The notes under the pieces were generated by a model, which worked only from the letters and a program-made list of their open reading frames with translations, did not search any database and had not been told where the DNA came from. A stretch of 64,000 nt of DNA, taken from Dysidea avara (lineage: Eukaryota; Porifera; Demospongiae; Dictyoceratida; Dysideidae). The translations under genes and the position numbers were made by a program. The stretch lies in NCBI RefSeq assembly GCF_963678975.1, contig NC_089274.1, positions 6,250,001 through 6,314,000 of the forward strand, given 5' to 3'. Numbering within the stretch: the stretch's first letter is position 1; every line of letters starts with the position of its first letter. Below, in pieces: positions 10,652 through 21,900 of this stretch.

Positions 10652-13600
10652 TTAGCTTTTCATTTGTAAATAAATTTGTGCATTCAGTGCAGATGGTCGC
10701 TTTTTACTATCTACCTGTAAACATAATCGTATTAAGTTAAGTAATTGTGAGTCTTCTGAGAATGGTTTTGTTTGCTCTAATTCATGAATCTGTAAGAGGA
10801 TATAGCTAAATCATTGTTAAACACAACCATTACTATATACCTTAGTTGTTTTTTCCCACAGTTCTTTTGAACACTGATGAGATTGGGATAATAGTAGTGC
10901 TGCTTCCTACACAAGACATTGTTACTAAACACACTTTAGCTAATACAACACAAATACCTCTCTTTGTCTCAAAGCAGCAGTCTTTCCAATACAAATATTC
11001 AAACACAGACATCCAAATGACCACATGTCAACTGCAAATGTGTAAAGTGTTTCATAAGGTCCTGATAGGGTGATGTGCATGGATACCTGTAGTTAATACA
11101 CATATCAATCAACTACAACACTATAAACACAACATCACCTCAGGAGCCCGATATCCTGGTGTTCCTAGTGGCAGGATGGAGGCAAACTTGATCATCTGGT
11201 CAGTAGGCTCTTTTATACCAAGTCCTGGTACAGTACCAGCAGAGTCAAAGTCTCCGAGTTTGACTTGGAATTTTGAACTACAATTACAGTAGAGTGGATT
11301 ACACTTGCACCTCATCTTGATCATTATGTTGCTAGCTGCAGAGGTTAAATAACAATACAGCTCCATATAATATTCTCTTCTGCGTGTTTATACTTAACTA
11401 CAATGAACTATATGCACTTATAGTGTGCATGAATTTTAATTAATACACAAATATGTGATGGTTTTTGTCCAAAGATTGTTATAAGTATGCATGCATGACA
11501 AGGTAAAGAAAACAGATTAAATTATAAGCTATTTTCCTGGACACAAAGGAGGACTTTTCAAACACACCTTATGTAGCTAATGTCTTTGTATCTAATGTCT
11601 TTGAGCAGGCTGTAGGACCAGGTGTCCTACAGACCTTCAGCACTTGTGCTGTAAAGCTTTAATAAATAAAATAAAATTAACAAAGGTACTATAGGTCCAT
11701 GATGCACGTATTGCAGCTATTGTAGTTGGCAAAAAGACACATCTCATGCTGAAGCAACGTCAACCTTCTCTCCAATGATAAAAGTACAATTAGTTACATT
11801 CTACAGTAATCATTAGCTTATTCAATTAATCCCTTATGAGAGACTGTCTCAGCACCTAGTTCACACAACTTCCAAATATCATTTTCTCAGCATAATTTAC
11901 AGTGTCTAAGGAATGGATTACCAAAGTTTCAGCTTATTGTGGTGAGTAAGTTGGAATTGTAGTGCTAAACAGTAGGGAGAACAAAGAAATTGATTTGTAC
12001 AGCAACTAAACAGAAAATAAACTACACTCGCAGCCATAACCTCTGTTTGCATTAATTTGGATTAAAATAATATTACAAAGGTATAGTTTTAGTCCTGTAG
12101 TCACTTGTGCATAAATGTACAGTATTATTAACAGTTATACCATGGCCATGAGGGATTTACCTGATATACATGCCCAAGCCCTATATATGCCTGCGCCCTC
12201 GGGCTTGGGCATGTATATCAGGCAAATCCCTCGTGGCCATGGTATAAGTAATATATACCATTCTGGTATGTTCACCTAATAGGTGAAGGAAGACAAAGCT
12301 GCATTCACCACATTAATTTATGCAGAGGTTTGCAAACATCGATTGTGGGCACAAAAAAGAAATGATTGTGGGTTTCACTGGTTGTAGTGATACCATTTTA
12401 AACCAAATAACCACTTTGTGGATGAATAAAGTAACCAAAGGTGTTAAAATAATAAACACTTAGACATATAAGTTGGGAATGTTTGAGGCGTCTTTTCATG
12501 CAATTGAAATGTACTCTGTAGAAAAACAATCCCCACATTTCAAAAATGATTATTTAGTGATGCTTAGTAACTGAATGCAATGATGACTCACTCAATCTTT
12601 TTGCTTCACAACAATGTCCCTAACTAAACCAACATGTTTAACTCAAACCCACAATGCAAAACTTTAAGCATCTCTATATAAATAATCAAAGGGAACTGAT
12701 GCTTTGTAGCTGCCTCAGCATCAAAGGCAGTTGTGGTCAGGGCTATATCATGATATCGCCCTAACCACAAGATGATATCTAGATATCGCCCTGTGGTCAC
12801 GGCAATATGTGATATGTAACCCTGTGGTTTCCTTCGATCTGAGGTGTCAAAAGTGGTATATTTATTATTAAAGCTTTACAGTTGCCAGCACTGAAGGTCT
12901 GACAGCAGCATGTGCTGCAGCCTTAACAAACTGGAACTGGAGACTTAAGAAGATTATTTGACCTAGCTAACAACAATAAGGTGAAACAGAAGGGGGCCAA
13001 AGAAAGGAAAAAAATTCCTCCTATCCCAGGATTGAACTGCAAGCCACCCAATGTCTAGTCGAGCACCACACTCAGTCTCCTCCAGGAGAGATGGATTTTC
13101 TACCTTTAAATCAAAGTATTTATTAATATTAAAGCTTATGAAGGCAGTTAGTATGAAGGCGGTTAGTATGAAGGCGGTTTTATTGAAGAAATTACGACGA
13201 TCTTGTTTACGTCTACTGTGCCCACTATAAGTATACTTTCACTGAAATTAAAATGACAAGCAGTCAACATTCATTAATTACTAGTTTTCTGTTACCTTAT
13301 GAGCTATTAATTAGTAAGGGGGAGCGGTTATTATTACTTCATTAATTCAGTAAACCTTTAAATGAAAAAAATGCTGTCCACCAGCTAACTATAGTTTCAA
13401 ATGGCTACAATATATGTAGAGGAGTTCAAACCTATGAAAATACCTCCCAGTCAATGATTTTGATTGCTGTGTTACAGCAGCTAACTGCTCTATGATTATC
13501 ATGATCTTCAACTCAAAATCTTAATTACAATAATAATTACCCAATGCAGTAGGTATGCATGTAAGCAGTTAACAGGAAACAAGGTTTCAATGAATATTGG

Positions 13601-15842
13601 CATTAATTCCACAGTAAACTTTGATATGCACTTAAACCCAAAAGCTTGTGAAACAGATTAGACGGTACAGCATTAAAAAAAAAGCTTTGTAGTATGGCAA
13701 CCTATTAGTGTCACAAAATTTGTAATAATACAACAAATCAGCCTTCTGGATTACGATATTCTTGGTCATCTCTCGAAGGATTTCACCCAGAAATGGAGTT
13801 AATTATCCTTATACACTGGCATGGTGACCACAAACTACTCTATTACAATGTAGTCATTCTGTGTTAAATATGCCATAATTATTAATTAGGCATTACTTCT
13901 ACAAAAAATTTCTGAAAATTATAAGCGTATGTGCTTAACAACCTGACTCTACAGTAATTCTACAAATTGTGCCCCTGACACATATAGCCACAACAAACTT
14001 CACATATACAACACAGTATCTACCTACCCTTTACATCTCTATGGACATATCCATTTGAATGTAAATATGCAAGAGCTTTGAGTACTTCTTTTAACATAAA
14101 CTTGACATTATTAAAAGCTTTCTTAAACTTTTCAAGGTCTTTTGAACAATTAACATATAGATGTTTCAAGCAGCCAATTTCCTTAGCTGATAATATTTGA
14201 CGCAGATCATAGTCCATTTTCGGCATGAAATGGAAGCAGTAGAACTTAGATGAATGACGTTCATGCCTATCTCCCATAAGAACTGCCAGTAAAGGTAGAA
14301 TATTCTCGTGTTTAAGAGCTGCATGTACATTGACTTCATTAGGACGATATACAGTCTGCAGACACCACAAGAAATGCTAATGATTGTGACATGCAGAACT
14401 TAAAAAATACCTTTTTAACAGCATATTGTTTTCTTTCATGAAACATTATAAATACAAATCCGTTTCCACCTTTTCCTATTTTATTATCAGTAGCTCGTCC
14501 ACTCGGTGTGGGGTACTTTGTATTTCCATTAAACCTTATATCACACTGAAATAAAAATGGGAAAATGATGTAAATTACATGTAATTCTACATGAATATAC
14601 ATACAGTGCTCTTCATATTATTCGTCTACCTACTTACAGTAAAAATGATGTAGCCAGGATTTCGACAGTTTTCTCGATGATGTAATCTTTCACCAATTCC
14701 ATCAGGTACTAGCCCATCAATTTCGTCTTTGTTTACTTGCTTATATCCATCTTTCACTTCACTATGTGACAAAACAAAATAGTGAAATTTTCATGTTAAA
14801 TTGCCACACACAATATACCAACTAGGTAATACTATACAAACCTTTCAGTTTCATCACTTGATTTAAGTACTAGCTTCACTTTATTTGTTCCAGGTATTCG
14901 CTCTTTGACCATGTATTTGTCACGGACAGGAAGGGATGCATATAACTTAGTATTAACTGGTTTAACACTATCACCTATTAAGACAATGTAAGTTGCTTTA
15001 TTATAATATTGTGGTTTGGAAGGTGCAACAAAAGTTGCTTCATTTTTCTCTTTTGTCTTTCCATGTTTATGTGGTACATCAACAACAACAGCATTGTCTC
15101 TAGTCCAATTATGATCTTGATATTGAGGTGTTTTCATAGCAGTTGAAGTATCAGTAACTATACCAGTCTTATGCCTAGACTTTATAGTGTTTGAATAGCT
15201 GGGATGACAGTCTATACTATTCTGATTGTTCCAAGCCAAATTTACAGTATCTAGCTGTGTATCATCTTTCTTTTGTACTGATTTAGCAGGTTCAGTACCA
15301 CTATTTCCACCAGGCACACAGTCATTATCTAAAAAATCAGAGTGTAGTTGTAAATGATCTCTCTGTATTGACTTGGCTGCTGCAGTAGTACTGGTAGCAG
15401 CACTACCATGCTTATCAGGCTCACACTCTGCATTTATAAAGTCACATTTTTGCAATGTGTCTGGTTGTTCAGGTTCAAAACAATATTCCAATGCCTGTGC
15501 ACAGTCTGGAGTGCTATCAATGTGAATGTTAACAACTCTTCCGACATGACGGTGACTACCACCATCCTGAGTAGCTAGTGATGGTTGGAAACTGGTGGTA
15601 AGCAATGCCGGTTTAGATTGTTTCTTGTTCCTTGAACTTCTTTGATTATCCTTTGGTACTTTATCACCTCTTGCAGATGCTGATTTCAAACGAACTCCAA
15701 CAGGCTCTTCACAGATATTAGGCTCTTGAACTGGACATGAAAATATATAGTGACTTCCACGAAACATGTTATCAAGTAAATCAATAAATCGAATGAGCCC
15801 TACATTAAGACAAATACACACATTCAAATATGGCGCAGACAT
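10652..15842 (-). CDS. TKL-like serine/threonine protein kinase, copy A
   Basis: Exons read on minus: 15730-14842 (or open from 15842), 14761-14638, 14545-14411, 14355-14028, 11335-11139, 11086-10958, 10906-10841 and 10789-10652 (stop). All junctions from the second exon on keep phase and use GT-AG. The N-terminal exon encodes a low-complexity, Ser/Thr/Gln-rich region ending in a conserved block (TYIVLIGD...LYASLP...YMVKERIPG) shared with copy B. Kinase marks: IGKGGNGFV loop, YAVKK lysine, HRDVK-ASNIMI catalytic loop, LGDFDSAG (DFD instead of DFG), GTPGYRAPE, DMWSFG, and C-lobe end KKRPSAL. An extra 51-bp intron (10957-10907) splits the exon that is single in copy B. The first coding exon is uncertain. 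It is probably a cytosolic signalling kinase of RIPK/IRAK type (inference). Confidence 0.85.
11603..11680 (+). repeat. SINE-like repeat, 3' fragment
   Basis: Only the 3' part of the SINE-like family is present: AGGCTGTAGGACCAGGTGTC, then CTACAGACCTTCAGCA and TTTAATAAATAAAATAAAAT. It is 5'-truncated, as retrotransposed copies often are, and lies in the large intron of kinase copy A. Confidence 0.6.
11830..12070. repeat. partial copy of the GACTGTCTCAGC element family
   Basis: Contains GAGACTGTCTCAGCA, then ATGGATTACCAAAGTTTCAGC and AAATTGATTTGTACAGCAA. Parts recur in inverse orientation inside the 16083-16672 element, and a related piece lies near 39780-39890. It sits inside the kinase A intron. 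Confidence 0.5.
12132..12860. repeat. 0.73 kb dispersed repeat with long hairpin, copy 2
   Basis: Second copy of the 5268-6005 repeat in the same orientation. Its hairpin (about 12133-12246) has arms of about 47 bp, from TTATACCATGGCCATGAGGG to the complementary CCCTCGTGGCCATGGTATAA. It lies in the large intron of kinase A. Small indels and substitutions separate the copies. Confidence 0.75.
12866..13100 (-). repeat. SINE-like repeat, diverged copy
   Basis: Minus-strand copy abutting the previous repeat. On plus it begins TTAAAGCTTTACAGTTGCCA and later shows GATTGAACTGCAAGCCACC, a decayed B-box region. It is more diverged than the copies near 4.5 kb. Confidence 0.5.
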
Positions 15843-16082
15843 TTAACAAAATTTAGTTCTTAAATGATGTAGTGGTTTCCATGTTGTTTCTACATTAATA
15901 AAAGCAAGTTGGTATTGAGCTACTTCTAAAAACCGTAACAAAATTTAATACACTGATGGACTGGTACACAACTAACTGTATGCAACAAGGAAATATTATT
16001 ACCATTACTAATAATTAAACACATTCCTTATTAAGCATAGTTGCATCATTGCATGTGTACAAAATAAAAGCATGTGTAATAT
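15843..16082. other. no gene seen upstream of kinase A N-terminal exon
   Basis: AT-rich. A 5' exon for kinase A equivalent to the Cys-rich first exon of copy B was looked for here and not found. Confidence 0.4.
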
Positions 16083-16672
16083 ATGTGACCGTCTCAGCAA
16101 TAACTCAGTAAAAACCCGACTTGTTCGCACAAGCATGCGGATTAAGAATAAATGAAATTTTTTTTTAAATTGTAAAATTATGCATGCTACAAAGAAAAAA
16201 TACACAAGATTTTATTGGGCCATTACTCGCAGTAAAATTAATTAAAACTATACACCATGCTATTCGCCTGCTCATGGATAGTTCAAAAGTCTTTGTTTCA
16301 TTTCTGTATAGCTCCAATGGTATGCATGTCACATGCATTTATTTACAATGCAGTAAATGTAAACAAGATTGTTGTCATTTCTTCAACTAAGCCGCCTTCA
16401 TACCCATATGCGCAAGTGTAGTAAGTGACTACAGGGCTAACACTATATCTTGGTTGTTAATCCATGGTGAACATTTTAAGCCAAATTGCAATGTTGTAGA
16501 CTAATCCAAATGGGAGTTATAGCTGCGAATGAAAGGGCTTGTAGTTTATTTACCACAGAATGCTGAAACTTTGGTAATCCATTTCTTGCATACTGCAGAT
16601 AATGCTGAGAAAAATTTTAAATATTGGAAGTCATGTGAACAAGTCGGATTTTTGCTGAGACAGTCACATACG
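16083..16672. mobile_element. TIR element, about 0.59 kb
   Basis: Ends are inverted: TATGTGACCGTCTCAGCAAT...CGACTTGTTCGCACA on the left and TGTGAACAAGTCGG...CTGAGACAGTCACATA on the right. No TSD was determined. Related pieces lie at 11830-12070 and near 39690-40020 (TGTGACCGGATCTGTGAAAA). Confidence 0.65.
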
Positions 16673-16837
16673 CTAGATGTGTACATGTACCATTACCGTG
16701 CCTTACTGGGTAAGCCTTCAGTCATACAATGAGGTCTTTTTTAGCTTGAAACTTTATTCACTCATATTCAGGTTAGCCTACTTGTAGTGAATTGTGATTT
16801 ATTTTGTAATGTAAAACTACAACTTGGAAGGATAAGG

Positions 16838-17367
16838 TACCGTATACCCGGAAATTTTCACAATATGTATATTTCACAGTTATGTCCTTAGTCAGGATTT
16901 TCACGTTTTAAATTTCATGGATGCCTCTTAGTCCAGAATTTTCGCATATTAAATTTCACGGATTACTGTTGCTCGATTTGAAAATTTTTGTTCTCAACCA
17001 CACAGCTACTGCATTGATATTTACTTCAATCATCATACAGATTGCTAAAGCATGTCTGAACAAAGCAACACAGTAGCGGCAATCTCTCTATGAGGCATAG
17101 CTACCAGTAGACTATAGTCTTGCAGTAGGCCAGCTTCATTTGCGAGACACACCTACTTTAAAATCGGGAATGTGTGATACTGTTTGTAAGCATATGTGTG
17201 GAGTCCACATATGCCTACAATACTATCACACACCAGGAGCCACACTAATTTATTAGTAAGGTGAGTTGAAGTTTGTAGGACATACAAATTTTCACATGAT
17301 AAAATTTCATGGTAGCTATACTAACCGTGAAAATTACATACTGCAAAAATAATTTTCCGGATACAGT
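16838..17367. mobile_element. TIR element, about 0.53 kb, Tc/mariner-like ends
   Basis: Left end TACCGTATACCCGGAAATTT and right end AATTTTCCGGATACAGTA are imperfect inverted repeats. Inside are repeated sub-units of the form TTTTCACR...TAAATTTCATGG. A Tc1/mariner-like affiliation is a guess from the TAC(A/C)GTA-type terminus. Confidence 0.6.
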
Positions 17368-17448
17368 AAACAATCTTTAAACAGCTGTAATAATAGATAT
17401 TAGTCCTTGTGACTGCACATTTATTTATTTCTTCATCATTATCATATA

Positions 17449-17843
17449 CAGTAATGAAAAACTTTGGCGAATGCCAGGGACTTCACCTTAATTTTTAAAT
17501 TATCTATGATTGCCTCAGGATGCCACGCCCTGTTATTTGCTGGTTCTTGAAAACAATGTTTGGATTTTTGTGAACTCTTTCAGGATGATTTGGTCTTCGC
17601 AATGATGAGTGAACCTCATGACAACCGAATTGGAAGCCCATGCTACCTCGCACGATACGTCAATACCCACTCTGCTGCTGACACTTCTGGAATATACTTA
17701 CAACATATTTCTTGGTGGCACTGTGGATCAATTTCATCGCCTGAGCTGTCAAGCTTGTGAGACTATCTGCTCATGCTAACAAAATAGCGGATAAAACTTT
17801 GGTGATTGTAATGCCATTTGCCAAAGTTTTCTGCTGTACGGTA
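17449..17843. mobile_element. TIR element, about 0.4 kb
   Basis: Left end TACAGTAATGAAAAACTTTG and right end CAAAGTTTTCTGCTGTACGGTA are inverted. The 66-codon ORF at 17560-17760 lies wholly inside and is treated as element sequence, not a gene. Confidence 0.65.
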
Positions 17844-18479
17844 ATTGTCAGGGGCACAAACATAATACAGAGACAAGTTTATAAAACTAACTAAGGAGGT
17901 AAGCTCAGGAGAATATCATACAGAAAAGACATACAGAGATCAATTTGATAAGTTTCCAATTGTAAAGAGGAAACAATATGTCAATGACTTGGTCCAAGAC
18001 TTTAAAACAGGATCCCATCAGCTGCCTACAACCCAGCAAGTAGCCCTTCACTGAATAGACTCAATAGCATTAATGTCATTAGTTTTGTGAGTTCCAGCAT
18101 ACTCTCAAACATCAGTCATATGGAGGCCTAGTAAAACTAGATTTGACTAAAGAGAACCCTCAAAGTGAAGAATTCCAAACACTTAGTAGCTTTAGCAGCT
18201 GTTAAAAGCTAGTTAGTTGTGCAACCCAGGTCTTTGCAATATGTTGCTCTTTTTTCCCACCTACCAAACCTAATATTAGCCCAGATGCATGAAAATACAT
18301 GCAGACACAACAAATAAAACGTAACGTCACAATTACACAACCAAGACTCAATTTCAGTTTCTAGCCCAATATGTGCACGGCTTAACAGCTAAAGAACGCG
18401 TACGTATCATACTGTACAACATGTTTAGAAGTCTCACACACCAGACTTCAGCCGGTTCCTCTGCTGGTTCTGTGTTACT

Positions 18480-18600
18480 TCAGGGATTTCCATTTTTCCC
18501 GCCTTTTCGGTTGGCGCGTGCACTTATCGGATGGAAGTGAAGCAACATTGAGGTGCGCTTTAATAAATCTTTCTTTTTTTTTTTCCGGCTCCTTATAAAC
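18480..18600. promoter_or_regulatory. GC-richer patch upstream of TERT
   Basis: Locally higher GC with CpGs (CGCCTTTTCGGTTGGCGCGT) between repeat-rich DNA and the first TERT exon. It could be a promoter region. No TATA box or initiator was identified, so this is inference from position and composition only. Confidence 0.3.
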
Positions 18601-18639
18601 CTGATTCACTGAATGATGAATATAGCTAGTACCAGAGTA

Positions 18640-18752
18640 TACATACCTAAAAGAAGAACTTTATAAATGAATTTTCGAGGTGGGTGTTGAGTTGCTCTTG
18701 TTGCATTTTGTGAAGAGTGGATATTAAATGCACGTGTACCATTCATTCTCAT
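18640..18752 (-). CDS. possible first exon of a small-GTPase-like gene, head-to-head with TERT
   Basis: A minus-strand ORF from ATG at 18752 (or 18746) ends with PPRKFIYKVLLLG at a good donor (TTTTAG then GTATGT). Ras/Rab proteins commonly begin their G1 loop with K-V-L-L-L-G-D-x-x-V-G-K, and an intron after that Gly is plausible. The downstream exon with GKS/T was searched for by eye on minus down to 15.9 kb and not found. If translated through instead, the ORF continues into a hydrophobic tail and stops near 18606. It overlaps TERT exon 1 by about 25 bp in antisense. Confidence 0.3.
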
Positions 18753-18976
18753 TCGTAGCTTATGATGTGCTCCAACACCTATACTTTTACTGCAAAACAC
18801 TGATCGATACTATTGCTACGTTGAACCCAAATTGTGAACTAATAAGGAATGATGATAATGACAGCTACACTTACTTTTGTCGCACGACGATAGTTGCAGC
18901 TCGTACGACTCCTGGTGGATACTTCAACACTATTCAAACTCGATCACAGCTGGAGATCCTCCATAGTGTAGTAGAA
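18728..18976 (+). CDS. TERT: TERT exon 1 (TEN domain start)
   Basis: 83 codons from ATG to donor GAA|GTAAGT. It aligns with the start of animal TERT: a leucine-rich first helix (VLQHLYFYCKTLIDTIATLN), then LI..DD..YTYF, TTIVAA, a Pro-Gly turn and QTRSQLEILHSVVE, which matches the conserved FRQxSCLKELVxxV region. No other Met is in frame. A pyrimidine-rich acceptor (TTCTCATTCGTAG) just inside the exon leaves open that translation begins in an unseen upstream exon. Confidence 0.75.
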
Positions 18977-21900
18977 GTAAGTAGATAAGTGTATACAGAA
19001 TAATTATTTAAATTGTTGGAAGCTCTGCAAGTGTGTAAACCCCCTTTACATGATTTCTGCAAAGTTATATAGATTGATCTTTTAAAGTTTGTTCACCCCG
19101 ATATTGATTCTCCAAAGTCTGCTGTCAAGAATTGGTTGGATGATGCTGCCTTTGCCAGTATTTCTGTTTCTCAGAGGATATTTCTGGCAAGAAACTGTAA
19201 GGAGTGGTACACAAACTAATAGAGGTGTACCGATAATCAGATCAGCTACAATATCGGCCACTGATATGGTAATTTTTACCAATATTGGTATCGGTACAGA
19301 TTGTGGGTGCCTAATTGTCTGGATTGCACAATAGAAACCCAAGCTGTACACCACCACAGGAAGAGTATAGCAATGAATACATGCACATGTTGCTGTAGGG
19401 TAGGTAAATGTTTACTTTTGTTTGCTTATAATATTAATGCAAATATCGGATCGATTATCGGTTATCGGCTTCTTTTGGTTACATCAATATCAGATATCGG
19501 TACATGCCAAAAACCCATATCGGTACACCTCTACAAACTAATGATAGGCTCTTTTATTCTTCAATTTTGTATTGTAATAGCTACCTTTTTTTTTTGCCTT
19601 GCCATGCCCACGGTGTGATTCTGTTGTGGTGATTCACTTTGTGGTCGCATGTTGCCCGAGGCCTCACATGCAATTTAACTTATGTACATTTAATTTGTTC
19701 ATCATTATAATGATGGTTTCTCTCATACTGTCAGGGCCGGCCTTAGCATTCTGGAGGCCCTAGGCAAAGCCAAAGTTAGAGGCCCCCCTAAGAGTCAAAG
19801 CATTGCCCATTTGTAGGGCCTTTGTATACATTTATAAGCTTGTTATGCAAAACAGCATGGACTGCACGGCTCTACTAGCTATGCTAGCTACACATGTATG
19901 TATGGCTGCTGTTCTTGCAGCTTTATTTCTATCCTAGAAGTGTTTGTGTAACTTATTATAATTTACAGATATCTTTACAGCTCTATAGCACTGTATGGCA
20001 ATCTTCCAGCTCTTCAGCTAGCTCATCTTGAAACGTCAGACTTTTGCGATAACTAGTGTCTCACCCGCTCAGTCATCTTTATCATGAACAATACTTCACT
20101 GTAACCATAGTGTTAATTTCCATCCAGTGTAGCTACTACAGAACCACGTAGTTGCACCAAATCAGAGGCGCGAAACGAAGGATGTGCCAAAGCAGCACAG
20201 TCAAGGAGCACCAATGGCGAACAGCCAAACTACAGCAAACCATGGCTAATATAGTGTACACCTTTTCCTAAGTAATGTACAACTCACATGCATCGGTCGC
20301 CATGTCTCTCCTACAGTATGCTCCAAACCGTCACAGCACTGACTATCCCTCCATTATTAGTTTTTAAATACTCACTATCACGTGCAGCTCTGCACGTGAG
20401 TGGAACAATAGAGAATATTCCTGGGTGCTATTGTTATGACGATGTAAGTGCTTATTATGTAATGATATAAGTTGATAGAAGGCTATTCATAGCCTGGGAA
20501 TACCTAGAACTGTCCACTAGCGTATGTCTGCGTAAGGGAAATTGGCTGTATGAATAGCGTTTTATTATATATGTGCATGCAATCCGTAAACCCGAGGCCC
20601 CTTTTTTGGTGCTCAGAGGCCCCCTCAGGCCTGAGGCCCTAGGCAGGCTGCCTACCCTGCCTAAGGTTAAGGCCGGCTCTGCATACTGTAGTCTCATGTG
20701 GCCAGACCGCTTTTTTCTCTGTTATTGGGTAGGTGGGTCTACAAGTCCCCTAAAATCAGAAGAACCTGCCCTAATAGCAATACAGCCTAAATCTTGACCT
20801 ATTTTGAAATCTGAAGTCTTTGAATTTTTTTGCGAAGCTCCATAATTTTTGCTTCAAATCCCACAATCATCTTGACACATCACAAGGTTATGTCACAAGT
20901 ATGCAGTGTAATTGGCCCCGTGTGCTAATTCCATTGTGATAAAACAATAGACTTGACTTACCATTATGCTACATTGTCACTTTCATTAATACATCAGTAA
21001 TGACTACCAAACAAAATGCTATCCTTGTACTGGTAAACAAAGCAATTACTGTTGTCATTGCTTCACACCTGTTCAACCCTGATAACCACCTGCATCTAAC
21101 CAGAAACATTAAGTTGCAACCTTGAAGGCTTCCATAGCCTGTTGCTGTTTTCATCATCATATTTCAATGTAGTGCAATCATGATTATTGTCAGTGGCCCC
21201 ATTCAAAACGGCAGAAGGCTGTTGCTATGACAGTGACGTAATTTTGGAATGTGTCTATTGCCAATACATGCTTGTGATTCATAGACGCAAGTGGCTACTA
21301 TTTGAAAACACATCATGTTTTTTTTTTGGTTAATACTACCCACTTTTCTGAGTAGTGTGAAGATGAGTGTGGGATTCGAACAGCCCCTGACAATGAGAAA
21401 AAAGCGGCTTGGCTATACGAGACTAGGCGTACTGTTGATCAAAGACACAGCGTGGATGTAATGTATTCATTTCTAAGTTATCAGAGTGGTCCAGTAATTA
21501 TATTCCTTGAGCTGTTATAAATGTCCATTGTAAAACAATAATTGTCTCATGGTAGTTGCATATACTGTAGCTTTTGATATTACTTTCCTGTGGGATCAAT
21601 GCTAACTAAGGATGCATCTTAACATAAGCTTTGTATTTGCATGTTTCCTGTAGAACATATGCAAGAATTCATCAGTGAATGCATTGTCCCTTGGATATCA
21701 GCAGGTACATGTTTATAGTGGGTAGTACATCTGAGCGTATAATAATTTATGATGTCTTGTTATAGTTACGACACAACAAAGGTTTACTGGTAGCCGGTAC
21801 TAAGAATATAGAGAGCTACTATCCTAACACAGTTGCTACTTATGTTAATGGACAATTGTGGCAGAAATTGCTTAGCAGGTGTGTCATAAGTTGATAGTTT

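Noticed and set aside
17560-17760. 66-codon ORF with several Trp and Cys residues
   Set aside because: It lies wholly between the TIRs of the 17449-17843 element and has no recognisable family.
21376-21430. tRNA gene
   Set aside because: Only a B-box-like GTTCGAATCCC is visible on minus; no cloverleaf or A box could be drawn.
21368-21530. GAACAGCCCCTGACAATGAG stretch as an extra TERT exon
   Set aside because: The frame is open, but it matches the complement of a repeat at 20688, carries a pol III B-box-like string and has no TERT similarity; exons 1 and 2 already join in phase.
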